Made by a program: the position numbers and the translations under genes. From Brachybacterium kimchii (GTDB lineage: Bacteria; Actinomycetota; Actinomycetes; Actinomycetales; Dermabacteraceae): a stretch of 64,000 bases of DNA. The stretch covers positions 496,001-560,000 of the forward strand of contig NZ_CP097218.1 in the NCBI RefSeq assembly GCF_023373525.1, read 5' to 3'. Below the pieces are notes generated by a model that was not told where the DNA came from, ran no database searches, and worked only from the letters and a program-made list of their open reading frames with translations. Shown one piece after another: positions 34,374-45,601 of this stretch (position 1 is the stretch's first letter; each line of letters starts with the position of its first letter).

Positions 34374-36452
34374 ATGAACACCGACAGCAGCGCCCCCACC
34401 CACGACGACAGCAGCACGGAGCGCGCGGCCGCGCCCGGCGCTCCGGCGCGCCTGCGCTGGGCGGTCCTCGGGCCCGGCTCGATCGCCCGTCGCTTCGCCG
34501 GCCAGCTGCCCCACAGCGAGCTCGGCGTGCTCGTGGGCGCGGGCAGCCGTGACCCGGAGCGGGCCCGCGAGTTCGCGCGCGAGTTCGGCATCGCCGAGGA
34601 CCCGGGTGCCGTGATCGGCACCTACGAGGAGGTCCTGGCCTCCGATGCGGTCGACGCCGTCTACGTCTCCACGGTGCACACCGAGCACGCGCGCCTGAGC
34701 ATCGCCGCCCTCGAGGCCGGCAAGCACGTGCTCTGCGAGAAGCCGCTGGCGGTGAACCACGGCACCGCGATGGCCGTCGCGGACGTCGCCCGCCGCACCG
34801 GGCGCGTGCTGCTCGAGGCCTTCATGTACCGCTTCCATCCGCAGACCGTCCAGGTGCTCGACCTCGTGCGCGAGGGCGCGATCGGCGAGCTCGTGCACGT
34901 CGACGCCTCGTTCTCGTTCGACACCGGGGCGCGCGAGGGACGTCTGTTCGACCCGCAGATCGCCGGCGGCGGGATCCTCGACGTCGGCTGCTACCCGCTG
35001 TCCCTGGCGCGCCTGGTCGCCGGGGCCGCCGCCGGGCGCACCGTCGTCGAGCCCGCCGCGCTCCGCGCCGCAGGCACCGTCGGCCCCACGGGCGTCGACG
35101 AGTGGGCGGCCGCGGAGCTCACCTTCGCGGGCGGTGCCACCGCGAGCCTGCGCACCGGTGTGCGTCTGGCGGATCCGCAGTCCGCCACGATCACCGGCAG
35201 CCGCGGCGTGATCCGTCTCGAGGATCCGTGGACGCTCGGCGAGGACACCGTGATCAGTCTCGACACGGCGGGCGAGGAGCCGCGCGAGATCCGCGTGGAG
35301 CACGCCCACCCCTACGCCCTGGAGGCGGACGCCCTCGCGCGCGCCGTCCTCGCCGGGCGGTCCGAGGTCCCCGAGCTCGATCTCGAGGCGAGCCTCGGCC
35401 AGGCGCGCGCGCTCGACGACTGGCGCGAGCAGATCGGCCTGCGCTATCCCTTCGAGCGCGAGGACTCCGCGATCCCCACCGTCTCGGGCGCCCCGCTGCG
35501 CGTGCGGGCGGACCGCGAGCACTCCGCCATGCCCTACGGCGAGATCCCGGGCGTCGGCAAGAAGATCTCCCGCCTGGTCATGGGCTGCGACAACCAGCCG
35601 AACCTCGCCCACGCCTCCGCCCTGTTCGACGCCTTCGTCGAGGCCGGCGGCACCACCTTCGACTCCGCCTACATCTACGGCGGCGGTCACCACGAGGTGC
35701 AGCTGGGGCAATGGATCACGAACCGCGGCATCCGCGAGGACGTCGTCGTGATCACCAAGGGCGCGCACACGCCGCACTGCGACCCCGACTCCCTGAGCCG
35801 TCAGCTGCTCGAGTCCCTCGAGCGCCAGCAGACCGACTACGCGGATCTCTACATGATGCACAGGGACAACCTCGAGATCCCCGTCGGCGAGTTCGTCGAC
35901 GTGCTCAACGAGCACCTCGAGGCCGGCCGGATCCGGGCGTTCGGCGGCTCGAACTGGACGCCCGCGCGTGTCGACGAGGCGAACGCGTACGCCGCGGCCC
36001 ACGGCAAGCAGGGCTTCAGCCTGCTGAGCAACCACTTCGGCCTGGCCGAGGCGCTCGACGTCCCCTGGGCCGGCTGCGTGCACGCGACCGACCCGGCCTC
36101 GAAGGCCTGGCTCGAGGAGCGGAAGATCCCGCTCTTCCCCTGGTCCTCCCAGGCCCGGGGCTTCTTCACCGGCCGTGCCGCGCCCGAGGACCGCTCGGAC
36201 GCCGAGCTCGTGCGCTGCTACTACTCCGACGACAACTTCGAGCGCCTCGAGCGCGCCCGCACCCTCGCCCGCGAGTTCGGTGTCCCGCCCACCGCGATCG
36301 CGCTCGCGTACGTGCTCGCCCAGCCGTTCCCCACGTTCCCGCTGTTCGGTCCCCGCTCCATCGCGGAGATGCGATCCTCTATGGAAGGCCTCTCGGTGCA
36401 GCTGACCCCCGAGCAGGTCGCCTGGCTGGATCTTCGGGAGGACATGGCGTGA
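34374..36452 (+). CDS. Fused Gfo/Idh/MocA dehydrogenase - aldo/keto reductase
   Basis: 692 residues in one frame. Domain 1 (about 28-370) is a Gfo/Idh/MocA oxidoreductase: Rossmann motif WAVLGPGSIARRFAG (about 32-46), GKHVLCEKPLAVN with the EKP lysine at 123, and the C-terminal Gfo domain (EAFMYRFHPQ, GGGILDVGCYPLSLARL). Domain 2 (about 390-692) is an aldo/keto reductase with all four catalytic residues: Asp430 and Tyr435 (FDSAYIYGG), Lys462 (VITKGAH) and His496 (MMHRDN). GSNWTP and LFGPRSIAEM would bind NAD(P)H. Both halves look functional. The gene overlaps the LacI gene by four bases and is divergent from the sugar importer. It probably oxidises and reduces, or epimerises, the imported sugar. 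No frameshift is needed to obtain the fusion. Confidence 0.9.
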   Translation: MNTDSSAPTHDDSSTERAAAPGAPARLRWAVLGPGSIARRFAGQLPHSELGVLVGAGSRDPERAREFAREFGIAEDPGAVIGTYEEVLASDAVDAVYVSTVHTEHARLSIAALEAGKHVLCEKPLAVNHGTAMAVADVARRTGRVLLEAFMYRFHPQTVQVLDLVREGAIGELVHVDASFSFDTGAREGRLFDPQIAGGGILDVGCYPLSLARLVAGAAAGRTVVEPAALRAAGTVGPTGVDEWAAAELTFAGGATASLRTGVRLADPQSATITGSRGVIRLEDPWTLGEDTVISLDTAGEEPREIRVEHAHPYALEADALARAVLAGRSEVPELDLEASLGQARALDDWREQIGLRYPFEREDSAIPTVSGAPLRVRADREHSAMPYGEIPGVGKKISRLVMGCDNQPNLAHASALFDAFVEAGGTTFDSAYIYGGGHHEVQLGQWITNRGIREDVVVITKGAHTPHCDPDSLSRQLLESLERQQTDYADLYMMHRDNLEIPVGEFVDVLNEHLEAGRIRAFGGSNWTPARVDEANAYAAAHGKQGFSLLSNHFGLAEALDVPWAGCVHATDPASKAWLEERKIPLFPWSSQARGFFTGRAAPEDRSDAELVRCYYSDDNFERLERARTLAREFGVPPTAIALAYVLAQPFPTFPLFGPRSIAEMRSSMEGLSVQLTPEQVAWLDLREDMA

Positions 36453-37459
36453 GCAGGAGCCGTGAGAGCGCCGGTGCGCGGACGGACGCCCGGACGACGG
36501 GCGCCCGGCGCGCCACCATCGTCGACGTGGCCACGCGCGCCGGCGTCTCGCGGCAGACGGTCACCCGGGCCATGAACGACATGCCCGGCATCAGCCCCGA
36601 CACCCGCGAGCGCGTCCTCGCCGCGGCCGAGGAGCTCAACTACCGACCCTCGCGCTTCGGACGCGGCCTCGTCTCCCAGGGGCCGCCCACCCTCGGCCTG
36701 CTGGTCAACGAGCTCACCAACACGTTCTTCCCGGAGATCGCCGCCGCCGTGATCCGCGAGAGCGCACGGCGCGGGTGGAACGTGGTGGTCGCCGAGACCG
36801 AGAACGGAGCGGAGGCCGAGGCGATCGCGACCGAGCTCGTGCGACGGGCCGACGCCTTGCTGGGCTACAGCCTCCCGGCCGACGCCGACGAGATCGTCCC
36901 CGCGCGCATGCCGCTCGTGCGCCTCGACCTCCAGGAGGCCGACGGTGCGGGCGTGCGCTTCGCGGAGGAGGCCGCGATGAGCGGGCTCGCCGCGCATCTG
37001 GAGCGCTCCGGCGCCGCACGCGTCGCCGTGCTCGACAGCACCCAGGACGGGGAGAGCCGCCGCGCGCACGAGATGCGGGAGGCCGTCGGCCGGCGGATCG
37101 CCGCGGTGGACCTCGTCCCCGCGTCGGCGGGCGGCATCCCGGCCCAGGTCGAGGCGGCGCTCGAGGCGGGCGCGGACACCCTCATGGCCTGGAACGACGT
37201 GCACGCGCTTCAGGTGCTCAAGACGCTGCGCACCCGCGGTCTGAACGTCCCCGACGACGTGCGTGTGACGGGCGTCGACGGGCTCGCGCTGGGGGAGCTC
37301 GTCTCCCCGGAGCTCACGACCATCGGCGTCGACCTCGAGGCCGTGGCCCGCGAAGCGGTCGATCTCGTGGACGGGCTGTTCACCGGACGCCTGAGCGCGG
37401 CCGACGGCGGGGCCGTGCGCACCGTGCCCTACCGGCTCATCATCCGCGAGTCCGCCTGA
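36449..37459 (+). CDS. LacI-family transcriptional regulator
   Basis: 336 residues. After ~20 basic residues comes the helix-turn-helix (about 23-45: TIVDVATRAGVSRQTVTRAMND) and hinge (LNYRPSRFGRGL). The periplasmic-binding-protein-like effector domain follows (about 68-336: TLGLLVNELTNTFFPEIAAAV; TLMAWNDVHALQVLKTLRTRGLNVPDDVRVTGVDG). The GTG overlaps the stop of the fusion gene. It most likely binds the two GTGAACGTTCAC sites and is released by an imported sugar or its metabolite; no operator lies directly before it, so it is produced with the operon it would control. Confidence 0.92.
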   Translation: MSRSRESAGARTDARTTGARRATIVDVATRAGVSRQTVTRAMNDMPGISPDTRERVLAAAEELNYRPSRFGRGLVSQGPPTLGLLVNELTNTFFPEIAAAVIRESARRGWNVVVAETENGAEAEAIATELVRRADALLGYSLPADADEIVPARMPLVRLDLQEADGAGVRFAEEAAMSGLAAHLERSGAARVAVLDSTQDGESRRAHEMREAVGRRIAAVDLVPASAGGIPAQVEAALEAGADTLMAWNDVHALQVLKTLRTRGLNVPDDVRVTGVDGLALGELVSPELTTIGVDLEAVAREAVDLVDGLFTGRLSAADGGAVRTVPYRLIIRESA

Positions 37460-37570
37460 GAGCGGGACGGGCCGCCTCCCCGGTGCTCGGGCGCCCCTGT
37501 GCGGATCCCGCCCCGTGGGGAGTTCGTCACCCCCACGCGTCGGGGGCTGTGCCTGCTCGTGCGCACGTGG

Positions 37571-37576
37571 CACAAT
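37571..37576 (+). promoter_or_regulatory. Candidate -10 for rpmE
   Basis: CACAAT sits 66 bases before the rpmE ATG. It separates rpmE from the LacI gene, 110 bases upstream. -35 unclear. Confidence 0.4.
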
Positions 37577-37642
37577 CGGGCGTCGGTTCTGGTTCACGGC
37601 GCCCGTCGGGCACCGACCCAGCGACCTCACGAAGGAGAGATC

Positions 37643-37855
37643 ATGAAGGCGAACATCCACCCGGATTATCACGTGACCCAGGTGACCTGCACCTGCGGCA
37701 ACACGTTCACCACCCGCAGCACCAAGGGCGACGGCGAGATCCGCGCCGAGGTCTGCTCCGCCTGCCACCCGTTCTACACGGGCAAGCAGAAGATCCTGGA
37801 CACCGGCGGTCGCGTGGCCCGCTTCGAGGCCCGCTACGGCAAGAAGTCCAAGTAA
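37643..37855 (+). CDS. rpmE: 50S ribosomal protein bL31, zinc-binding (C+) form
   Basis: 70 residues. [10 protein letters not shown] opens the protein. Four cysteines form the zinc site: VTCTCGNTF (16 and 18) and [15 protein letters not shown] (about 37 and 40). Zinc-free paralogues lack these. The SD GAAGGAGAG is ideal. In actinobacteria it normally follows rho directly; here 6.9 kb separate them. A strong terminator follows 10 bases after the stop. Confidence 0.97.
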   Translation: MKANIHPDYHVTQVTCTCGNTFTTRSTKGDGEIRAEVCSACHPFYTGKQKILDTGGRVARFEARYGKKSK

Positions 37856-37865
37856 CAGCGCTTCC

Positions 37866-37901
37866 GACACCGGCGGTTCCCCCTGGGGAGCCGCCGGTGT
37901 C
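37866..37901 (+). terminator. Terminator after rpmE
   Basis: GACACCGGCGG (37866-37876) pairs with CCGCCGGTGTC (37891-37901). The loop region also pairs partly (CCCC with GGGG). It lies 10 bases after the rpmE stop. Confidence 0.85.
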
Positions 37902-37966
37902 GTGTCTCCGGCCTCCCGGTCGGGCGATGACATGATCCTGCCGGTGTCCTGATCCGAGGAGAGGCC

Positions 37967-39127
37967 GTGGCGCATCCTGCCGATGACCTCGACGGCCTCC
38001 CGCTCGAGCGGCTGAGCGCCCTCGAGGCGGAGCACGCCGAGCTGCAGCGGCGCATGGCGGACCCCTCCCTGCACACTGACGCCTCCCGCGCGCGACGCGT
38101 GGGACGCCGCTACGCCGAGGTCGACCAGATCGTCACCGCGCTGCGCGACCTGCGCAGTGCGGCCGAGGACCGCGACGCCGCGCGCGAGCTCGCCGCGGAG
38201 GACCCCGAGTTCGCGGCCGAGGCCCAGCGGGACGCCGAGCGCGTCGCGACCCTCCGCGAGCACCTGCGCGAGCTGCTCGCCCCCCGCGACGAGGACGACT
38301 CCCGGGACGTGCTCATGGAGATCAAGGCCGGAGCCGGCGGCGAGGAGTCCGCCCTGTTCGCCGCGGAGATGCTGCGCATGTACCGGCAGTACGCGCTCTC
38401 CCGGGGCTGGACGCTCGAGGTCATCGACTCCACCGACTCCGACCTGGGCGGCATCAAGGACGCGACCCTCTCGATCCGCGCGGGCTCGTCCGCCGTCGAC
38501 GGCGGGGCCGGGACCGGCGGAGGAGCGGCCGACGGCGTCTGGGCGCACCTCAAGCACGAGGGCGGCGTCCACCGGGTCCAGCGCGTGCCGGTCACCGAGT
38601 CCGCCGGGCGCATCCACACCTCCGCCGTCGGCGTCCTGGTGATGCCCGAGGCCGACGAGACCGACGAGGCCGAGCTGCTCGCCGAGCAGATGGTCCCAGC
38701 GAACCTGCGCATCGACGTCTTCCGCTCCTCCGGGCCCGGCGGGCAGAGCGTGAACACCACTGACTCCGCCGTGCGCATCACCCACCTGCCCACCGGCATC
38801 GTCGTCTCCTGCCAGAACGAGAAGAGCCAGCTGCAGAACCGGGAGCAGGCGATGCGGATCCTGCGCTCGCGCCTGCTCGAGGCGCGCCGCGCCGAGCAGG
38901 ACGCCGAGGCCTCCGCGAGCCGCCGCTCCCAGGTGCGCACCGTCGACCGCTCCGAGCGGATCCGCACGTTCAACTTCCCCGAGTCACGGGTGACCGACCA
39001 CCGCACCGGCTTCAAGGCGGGCAACCTCGAGGCCGTCCTCGCCGGCGACCTCGACGCCCTCATCGACTCCTCCCGCCGCGCAGAGGCCGAGCAGCGCCTG
39101 CGCGAGGCCGCCGAGGGAGAGCTGTGA
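37967..39127 (+). CDS. prfA: Peptide chain release factor 1
   Basis: 386 residues, slightly longer than the usual ~360. It reads UAA and UAG stop codons. The codon-recognition motif is PVT in [18 protein letters not shown] (PAT/PxT type of RF1), and the GGQ motif is [17 protein letters not shown] near residue 255. About 18 extra residues ([19 protein letters not shown], near 173-190) lie before the recognition helix, in a loop that is short in E. coli. GTG has GAGGAGAGG upstream. Overlaps prmC, whose product methylates this GGQ glutamine. Confidence 0.95.
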   Translation: MAHPADDLDGLPLERLSALEAEHAELQRRMADPSLHTDASRARRVGRRYAEVDQIVTALRDLRSAAEDRDAARELAAEDPEFAAEAQRDAERVATLREHLRELLAPRDEDDSRDVLMEIKAGAGGEESALFAAEMLRMYRQYALSRGWTLEVIDSTDSDLGGIKDATLSIRAGSSAVDGGAGTGGGAADGVWAHLKHEGGVHRVQRVPVTESAGRIHTSAVGVLVMPEADETDEAELLAEQMVPANLRIDVFRSSGPGGQSVNTTDSAVRITHLPTGIVVSCQNEKSQLQNREQAMRILRSRLLEARRAEQDAEASASRRSQVRTVDRSERIRTFNFPESRVTDHRTGFKAGNLEAVLAGDLDALIDSSRRAEAEQRLREAAEGEL

Positions 39128-40035
39128 GCATCGACGTGCGGATGCGCCTGCGCACCGCGCTGTCGCGCACGACCGCCCGACTGGGAGAGGCGGGCATCGT
39201 GTCCTCGAGCGCCGAATCCCGCACCCTCATCGAGGCCGCCGCGCGGGCCGACGGGCCCCTGGTCCTGCTCGATGCGCTCCCGGAGGACTTCGACGCGCGC
39301 CTCGAGGAGCTCGTGGCCCGCCGCGAGCGCCGGGAGCCTCTGCAGCTGATCCTGGGGCGCGCCCCGTTTCGACGGCTCCTGCTCGAGACCGCTCCCGGCG
39401 TGTTCATCCCGCGCCCGGAGACCGAGCTCGCGATCGATCTGCTGCTCGAGCACGCACGGTCGGACGACGTGCGCACCGTCGTGGACCTCTGCACGGGCAG
39501 CGGCGCCCTCGCGGCCGCGGTCCTCGACGAGATGCCCTCCGCACGCGTCCTCGCCCTCGAGATCGACCCCGCCGCCCGCGACCTGGCGGCGCGGAACCTC
39601 GCGGCCGTGGATCCGGAGCGCGGCGAGGTCCGCACGGGCGACGTCGGGGACACGCAGCTCCTGGCCGACCCGGAACCCGTGCTCGGCGCCCGCGCCGGAG
39701 GAGTCGACGCGGTGCTCGCGAACCCGCCCTACATCCCCGCCGATGCGATCCCCCGCGAGCAGGAGGTGCGCGAGCACGACCCGGCGCGCGCACTGTTCGG
39801 CGGGGGAGCGGACGGACTCGACGTGCCCCGCTCCGTGGTCGCCCTCGCCGGGCGACTGCTGCGGCCCGGCGGTCTGCTCGTGATGGAGCACGCCGACGTG
39901 CAGGGCCCGTCGACGCGCGCCCTCGCCGAGGAAATGGGGTCCTTCGTCGACATCCGCACGGTCCGCGACCTCACCGGCCGCGACCGCTTCCTGGTCGCCC
40001 TCCGCGCCCACCCGTCCACCCCCAGCACGAGATGA
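39124..40035 (+). CDS. prmC: Release factor glutamine methyltransferase
   Basis: 303 residues. It methylates the Gln of the GGQ motif of release factors with [21 protein letters not shown] links the N-terminal helical domain to the SAM-binding domain; [15 protein letters not shown] is motif I and [16 protein letters not shown] the catalytic NPPY. GTG overlaps the prfA stop (GTGA). Confidence 0.95.
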   Translation: MSIDVRMRLRTALSRTTARLGEAGIVSSSAESRTLIEAAARADGPLVLLDALPEDFDARLEELVARRERREPLQLILGRAPFRRLLLETAPGVFIPRPETELAIDLLLEHARSDDVRTVVDLCTGSGALAAAVLDEMPSARVLALEIDPAARDLAARNLAAVDPERGEVRTGDVGDTQLLADPEPVLGARAGGVDAVLANPPYIPADAIPREQEVREHDPARALFGGGADGLDVPRSVVALAGRLLRPGGLLVMEHADVQGPSTRALAEEMGSFVDIRTVRDLTGRDRFLVALRAHPSTPSTR

Positions 40036-40048
40036 GAGACTGAGCGCC

Positions 40049-41011
40049 GTGAGCGTGTACGACACCACGAACGAAGCCACCCGCGACGAGGGCCTCCAGG
40101 CCGCACAGGACGCCCTGTCCGACGGCGGCCTGATCGTGCTCCCCACCGACACCGTCTACGGCATCGGCGCGGACGCCTTCACCCCGGACGCCGTGCAGGC
40201 GCTGCTGGACGCCAAGGACCGCGGGCGCGACGCCCCTCCGCCGGTGCTCGTCGGGGATCCCGCCGTGCTGCTGGGACTCGCGGTCGACGTCCCCGAGTAC
40301 GCCGAGCGCCTCACGGAGGCCTTCTGGCCCGGCGCGCTCACCCTGATCCTCACCGCGCAGCCCTCGCTGAACTGGGACCTCGGGGAGACCCGGGGCACCG
40401 TCGCCCTGCGCATGCCCGACGACGAGGTCACCCTCGAGCTGCTGCGCCGCACCGGGCCGCTCGCCGTCTCGAGCGCGAACCGCCACGGCAAGCCCGCGGC
40501 GCTCAGCGTCATGGACGCCGCGACCCAGCTCGGCGACCGCGTCGAGGTCTACCTCGACGGGGGCCCCGCACGCCTGGGCACCGCCTCCACCATCATCGAC
40601 ACCACGGTCGAGCCCGCCGAGATCGTCCGCGAGGGCGCGCTCACCCGCGAGCAGATCGTCGAGGCCGTCGGCGACATCTTCACCGCCCCCGAGCCGGAGG
40701 AGCCCGACACCGTCACCGGGACCGACGCCGGGGCTGAGACCGACGGCGACGCCGACGCCGCAGCCGACGCCGACGTCGACGAGGCGACGGCAGGGGGAGC
40801 GTCGGCCGACGCGACGACGGAGACGGCGACCGAGACCGACGAGCCCGCCGAGGCGGAGGGCGAGGAGAACGTCGAGGACATCGGCGCCGACGCCTTCGCC
40901 GCCGCCGGCTCCACGCCGCTGCCCGCGCCCGCCGACGCCGTCGACGCCGCAGAGCCCGACTCCTCCGCCGACGGACCCGGGGAGACCGGGAGCGGGAGCC
41001 GCCCCGCGTGA
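40049..41011 (+). CDS. tsaC: L-threonylcarbamoyladenylate synthase with acidic tail
   Basis: 320 residues. The first ~205 form the Sua5/YciO/YrdC domain, which makes threonylcarbamoyl-AMP from Thr, bicarbonate and ATP for t6A in tRNA: GGLIVLPTDTVYGIGADA, DAKDRGRDAPPPVLV, FWPGALTLIL, PLAVSSANRHGKPA. The last ~110 residues are Asp/Glu/Ala/Thr-rich and probably disordered. There is no Sua5-type C-terminal domain. The stop overlaps the wecA start. With tsaD at 19342 the window holds two of the four t6A genes. Confidence 0.94.
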   Translation: MSVYDTTNEATRDEGLQAAQDALSDGGLIVLPTDTVYGIGADAFTPDAVQALLDAKDRGRDAPPPVLVGDPAVLLGLAVDVPEYAERLTEAFWPGALTLILTAQPSLNWDLGETRGTVALRMPDDEVTLELLRRTGPLAVSSANRHGKPAALSVMDAATQLGDRVEVYLDGGPARLGTASTIIDTTVEPAEIVREGALTREQIVEAVGDIFTAPEPEEPDTVTGTDAGAETDGDADAAADADVDEATAGGASADATTETATETDEPAEAEGEENVEDIGADAFAAAGSTPLPAPADAVDAAEPDSSADGPGETGSGSRPA

Positions 41012-42141
41012 GGATCTACCTGTTCGTCCTGCTCCTCGCGGCGGCGGTGACCTTCCTGGTCACACCCGCGGTGCGCCTCATGGCGCGCAGGATCGGGGCG
41101 ATGACGGCGGTCCGCTCGCGCGACGTGCACACGGTCGTGACCCCGCGCCTCGGGGGACTGGGGATCCTGGTGGGGGTCGCCGCGGCGATGCTCATCGCGA
41201 GCCGCATCCCCTTCCTCCACGGACTGTTCCACGAGAGCAGCCAGCCCTGGGCGATCCTCGCCGCCGCCGGGATCGTCGCCCTCCTGGGCGCCGCCGACGA
41301 CAAATGGGACCTCGACTGGGTCACCAAGCTCGCGGGACAGGTGCTCGCCGCCGTGCTGCTGGCCGCCGAGGGAGTGCGCCTGGTGTCCCTGCCCATCGGC
41401 GGCGTCACCCTGCTCTCCTCGCGCAGCGCCATCATCCTCACGGTGCTCGTCGTGGTGGTCTCGATGAACGCGGTGAACTTCGTGGACGGTCTGGACGGGC
41501 TGGCCGCGGGGGTGATGGCGATCGGGGGCACGGCGTTCTTCGCCTACGCCTACATGCTCACCCGCAGCGCCTCGACCACGGACTACTCCTCGCTCGCCGC
41601 CCTGATCACGGCCGCGATGGTGGGCGCCTGTCTGGGGTTCCTGCCACACAACCTGCCGCGCGCGAAGATCTTCATGGGGGATTCGGGCTCCATGCTGCTG
41701 GGCCTGCTGCTCGCCGCGAGCACCATCACGGTCACCGGCCAGATCGACACCGCGCAGCTGTCCGACGCGAAGGTCATCGGTCAGTTCCTGCCGATCCTGC
41801 TGCCCATCGGCGTCATGTTCATCCCGTTCCTCGACTTCGTGCTCGCCGTCGTCCGCCGCATCGGCTCGGGCCACTCGCCCTTCCACGCCGACAAGCTCCA
41901 CCTCCACCACCGCCTGCTCGCGATCGGCCACTCGCAGCTCGGGGCCGTCCTCATCATGTACATGTGGGCGATCGTGATCTCGGTGGGGATGCTGCTGCCG
42001 GCCCTCGTGGACATGCGCACCGTCGTGATCTTCTGGGGGATCGGGCTGCTCGTCGCCTTCGTGGTGACGATCGATCCGATCGCCCGGCTGCGCCGCCGCT
42101 CCGGGAGGCGCCATCCCGCCCACGAGCGCGAGGCCGGCTGA
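41008..42141 (+). CDS. wecA: Undecaprenyl-phosphate GlcNAc-1-phosphate transferase (WecA/Rfe-like)
   Basis: 377 residues, about eleven membrane helices. Transfers a HexNAc-1-phosphate from UDP-sugar to polyprenyl phosphate, first step of wall polymer/linkage unit synthesis. Motifs: LLGAADDKWDLDW (DDxxD, Mg2+), NAVNFVDGLDGLAAG, KIFMGDSGSMLLG, and HADKLHLHHRLL (HxHH) in the last cytosolic loop. GTG overlaps the tsaC stop. The same place holds rfe in mycobacteria. Confidence 0.92.
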   Translation: MRIYLFVLLLAAAVTFLVTPAVRLMARRIGAMTAVRSRDVHTVVTPRLGGLGILVGVAAAMLIASRIPFLHGLFHESSQPWAILAAAGIVALLGAADDKWDLDWVTKLAGQVLAAVLLAAEGVRLVSLPIGGVTLLSSRSAIILTVLVVVVSMNAVNFVDGLDGLAAGVMAIGGTAFFAYAYMLTRSASTTDYSSLAALITAAMVGACLGFLPHNLPRAKIFMGDSGSMLLGLLLAASTITVTGQIDTAQLSDAKVIGQFLPILLPIGVMFIPFLDFVLAVVRRIGSGHSPFHADKLHLHHRLLAIGHSQLGAVLIMYMWAIVISVGMLLPALVDMRTVVIFWGIGLLVAFVVTIDPIARLRRRSGRRHPAHEREAG

Positions 42142-42208
42142 CCCCGTCGGCCGCCGCCCCACACCAGACCCGACCCGACCCGAGAACACCGAGGAATCCG
42201 AGACGCCG

Positions 42209-44105
<1,897 letters not shown>

Positions 44106-44116
44106 GGACCCCCACC

Positions 44117-44665
44117 ATGATTCTTGCCGAAGGCACCTCGGAAGAGGTCGAGGGCTGGAAGATCCTGGTGCCCGAGCCCCAGGAGATCGTCTGGTCGCTG
44201 ATCTTCCTGGTCATCTTCGCCGTCGTCTTCATCAAGTTCATCCTGCCGCGGCTCAACGCCGTGCTCGATGAGCGCAGCGAGAAGATCGAAGGCGGTCTGA
44301 AGAAGGCCGAGGAGGTCCAGCAGCAGGCGGACCAGCTGAAGGACGAGCAGGAGCAGGAGCTCGCGGCGGCGCGCCAGGAGGCCGCCTCCATCCGCGAGAA
44401 GGCCCGTGCGGACGGCGCCGCGATCGTCGAGGAGGCCAAGGCGCGCGCCGAGGCCGAGAACGACCGCATCCTCAGCGCCGGCCGTCAGCAGCTCTCGGCC
44501 GAGCGCACCACCGCCGCGGCCCAGCTCAAGGGAGAGGTCGGCACGCTCGCGAGCGACCTCGCCTCCAAGATCGTCGGGGAGTCCCTCACCGACGACGAGC
44601 GCTCCCGCCGCGTGATCGACCGGTTCCTGGACGACCTCGAGTCGTCCCAGACCGCGACCCGATAA
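44117..44665 (+). CDS. atpF: ATP synthase F0 subunit b
   Basis: 182 residues. One membrane helix (about 22-45, EIVWSLIFLVIFAVVFIKFIL), then a long charged coiled coil (KKAEEVQQQADQLKDEQEQELAAARQEAA...) that forms the peripheral stalk to the delta subunit. Follows atpE by 11 bases. Confidence 0.95.
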   Translation: MILAEGTSEEVEGWKILVPEPQEIVWSLIFLVIFAVVFIKFILPRLNAVLDERSEKIEGGLKKAEEVQQQADQLKDEQEQELAAARQEAASIREKARADGAAIVEEAKARAEAENDRILSAGRQQLSAERTTAAAQLKGEVGTLASDLASKIVGESLTDDERSRRVIDRFLDDLESSQTATR

Positions 44666-44674
44666 GGACACCAG

Positions 44675-45490
44675 ATGCGAGGAACCTCCTCCACCTCCCT
44701 GCGTGAGGTGACCCAGCGGTCCCAGGACCTCCTGCGCGGCGACGACGTGTCGCTGTCGCAGGTCGCCGAGGACCTCTTCGGGGCCGCCGACGCGATCGAC
44801 TCCAGCAACCAGCTGGTGCGGATGCTGAGCGACGGCGGTCGACCCGCCGAGGTCAAGCAGTCCGTGGCGCGCTCGCTCTTCGAGGGGCGCGTCAGCCCCG
44901 GGGCGCTCTCCGTGATCCTCGAGATCGTCGGCCGCCGCTGGTCCGAGCAGGAGGACGTCCTGGACGCCCTCGAGCAGCTCGGCGTCGAGGCCCTCCTCGA
45001 GCAGGCGACCCGCGAGGGCGTGCTCGAGCAGGTCGAGGAGGAGCTCTTCCAGATCTCCCGCGTGATCGACGAGAGCGGCGAGCTCACCGGCGCCCTGGAC
45101 GACGCCCGCGAGCATCCCGAGCAGCGCGCGGGGATCGTCTCGCGACTGCTCGAGGGCCGCGTGCACCCGCTGACCCTCGCGCTCGCCCGCCGTGCGGTGG
45201 GTCGGCGCACGGACGTCAAGCCCGCTCGCCGCCTCCTGGGCTTCGCCGAGTTCGCCTCGGCGCGGCGCCGCCGTCTGCTGGCGATCGTGCGCAGCGCGCG
45301 ACAGCTCACCCCCGAGCAGCAGTCGCGACTGTCCTCGATCCTCACCCGGATCTACGGCCGCGAGGTCCAGACCAACTTCGAGCTGGACGAGGACGTCGTC
45401 GGCGGCCTGCGCGTCCAGGTCGGGGACGACCTCTACGACGCGACAGTCCTCGCGCGCCTGGCCCAGGCGCGCTCCCGCCTGGTGGCCTGA
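44675..45490 (+). CDS. atpH: ATP synthase F1 subunit delta
   Basis: 271 residues, longer than the ~180 of E. coli but normal for Micrococcales. The extra part is N-terminal. The C-terminal delta signature is LTPEQQSRLSSILTRIYGREVQTNFELDEDVVGGLRVQVGDDLYDATVLARL. Joins the b stalk to the alpha3beta3 head. AAGGA precedes the ATG; 111 bases separate it from atpA. Confidence 0.93.
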   Translation: MRGTSSTSLREVTQRSQDLLRGDDVSLSQVAEDLFGAADAIDSSNQLVRMLSDGGRPAEVKQSVARSLFEGRVSPGALSVILEIVGRRWSEQEDVLDALEQLGVEALLEQATREGVLEQVEEELFQISRVIDESGELTGALDDAREHPEQRAGIVSRLLEGRVHPLTLALARRAVGRRTDVKPARRLLGFAEFASARRRRLLAIVRSARQLTPEQQSRLSSILTRIYGREVQTNFELDEDVVGGLRVQVGDDLYDATVLARLAQARSRLVA

Positions 45491-45601
45491 CGGCCGCGCG
45501 GCGAGATCCACCGGAGATCCCCCGGGACCTCCCATCTGACGACCACAGCTGGTACGACCACCGCCCCGCCCGCGGGGCAGAGAAGGAAGCGAAGCACCGC
45601 G

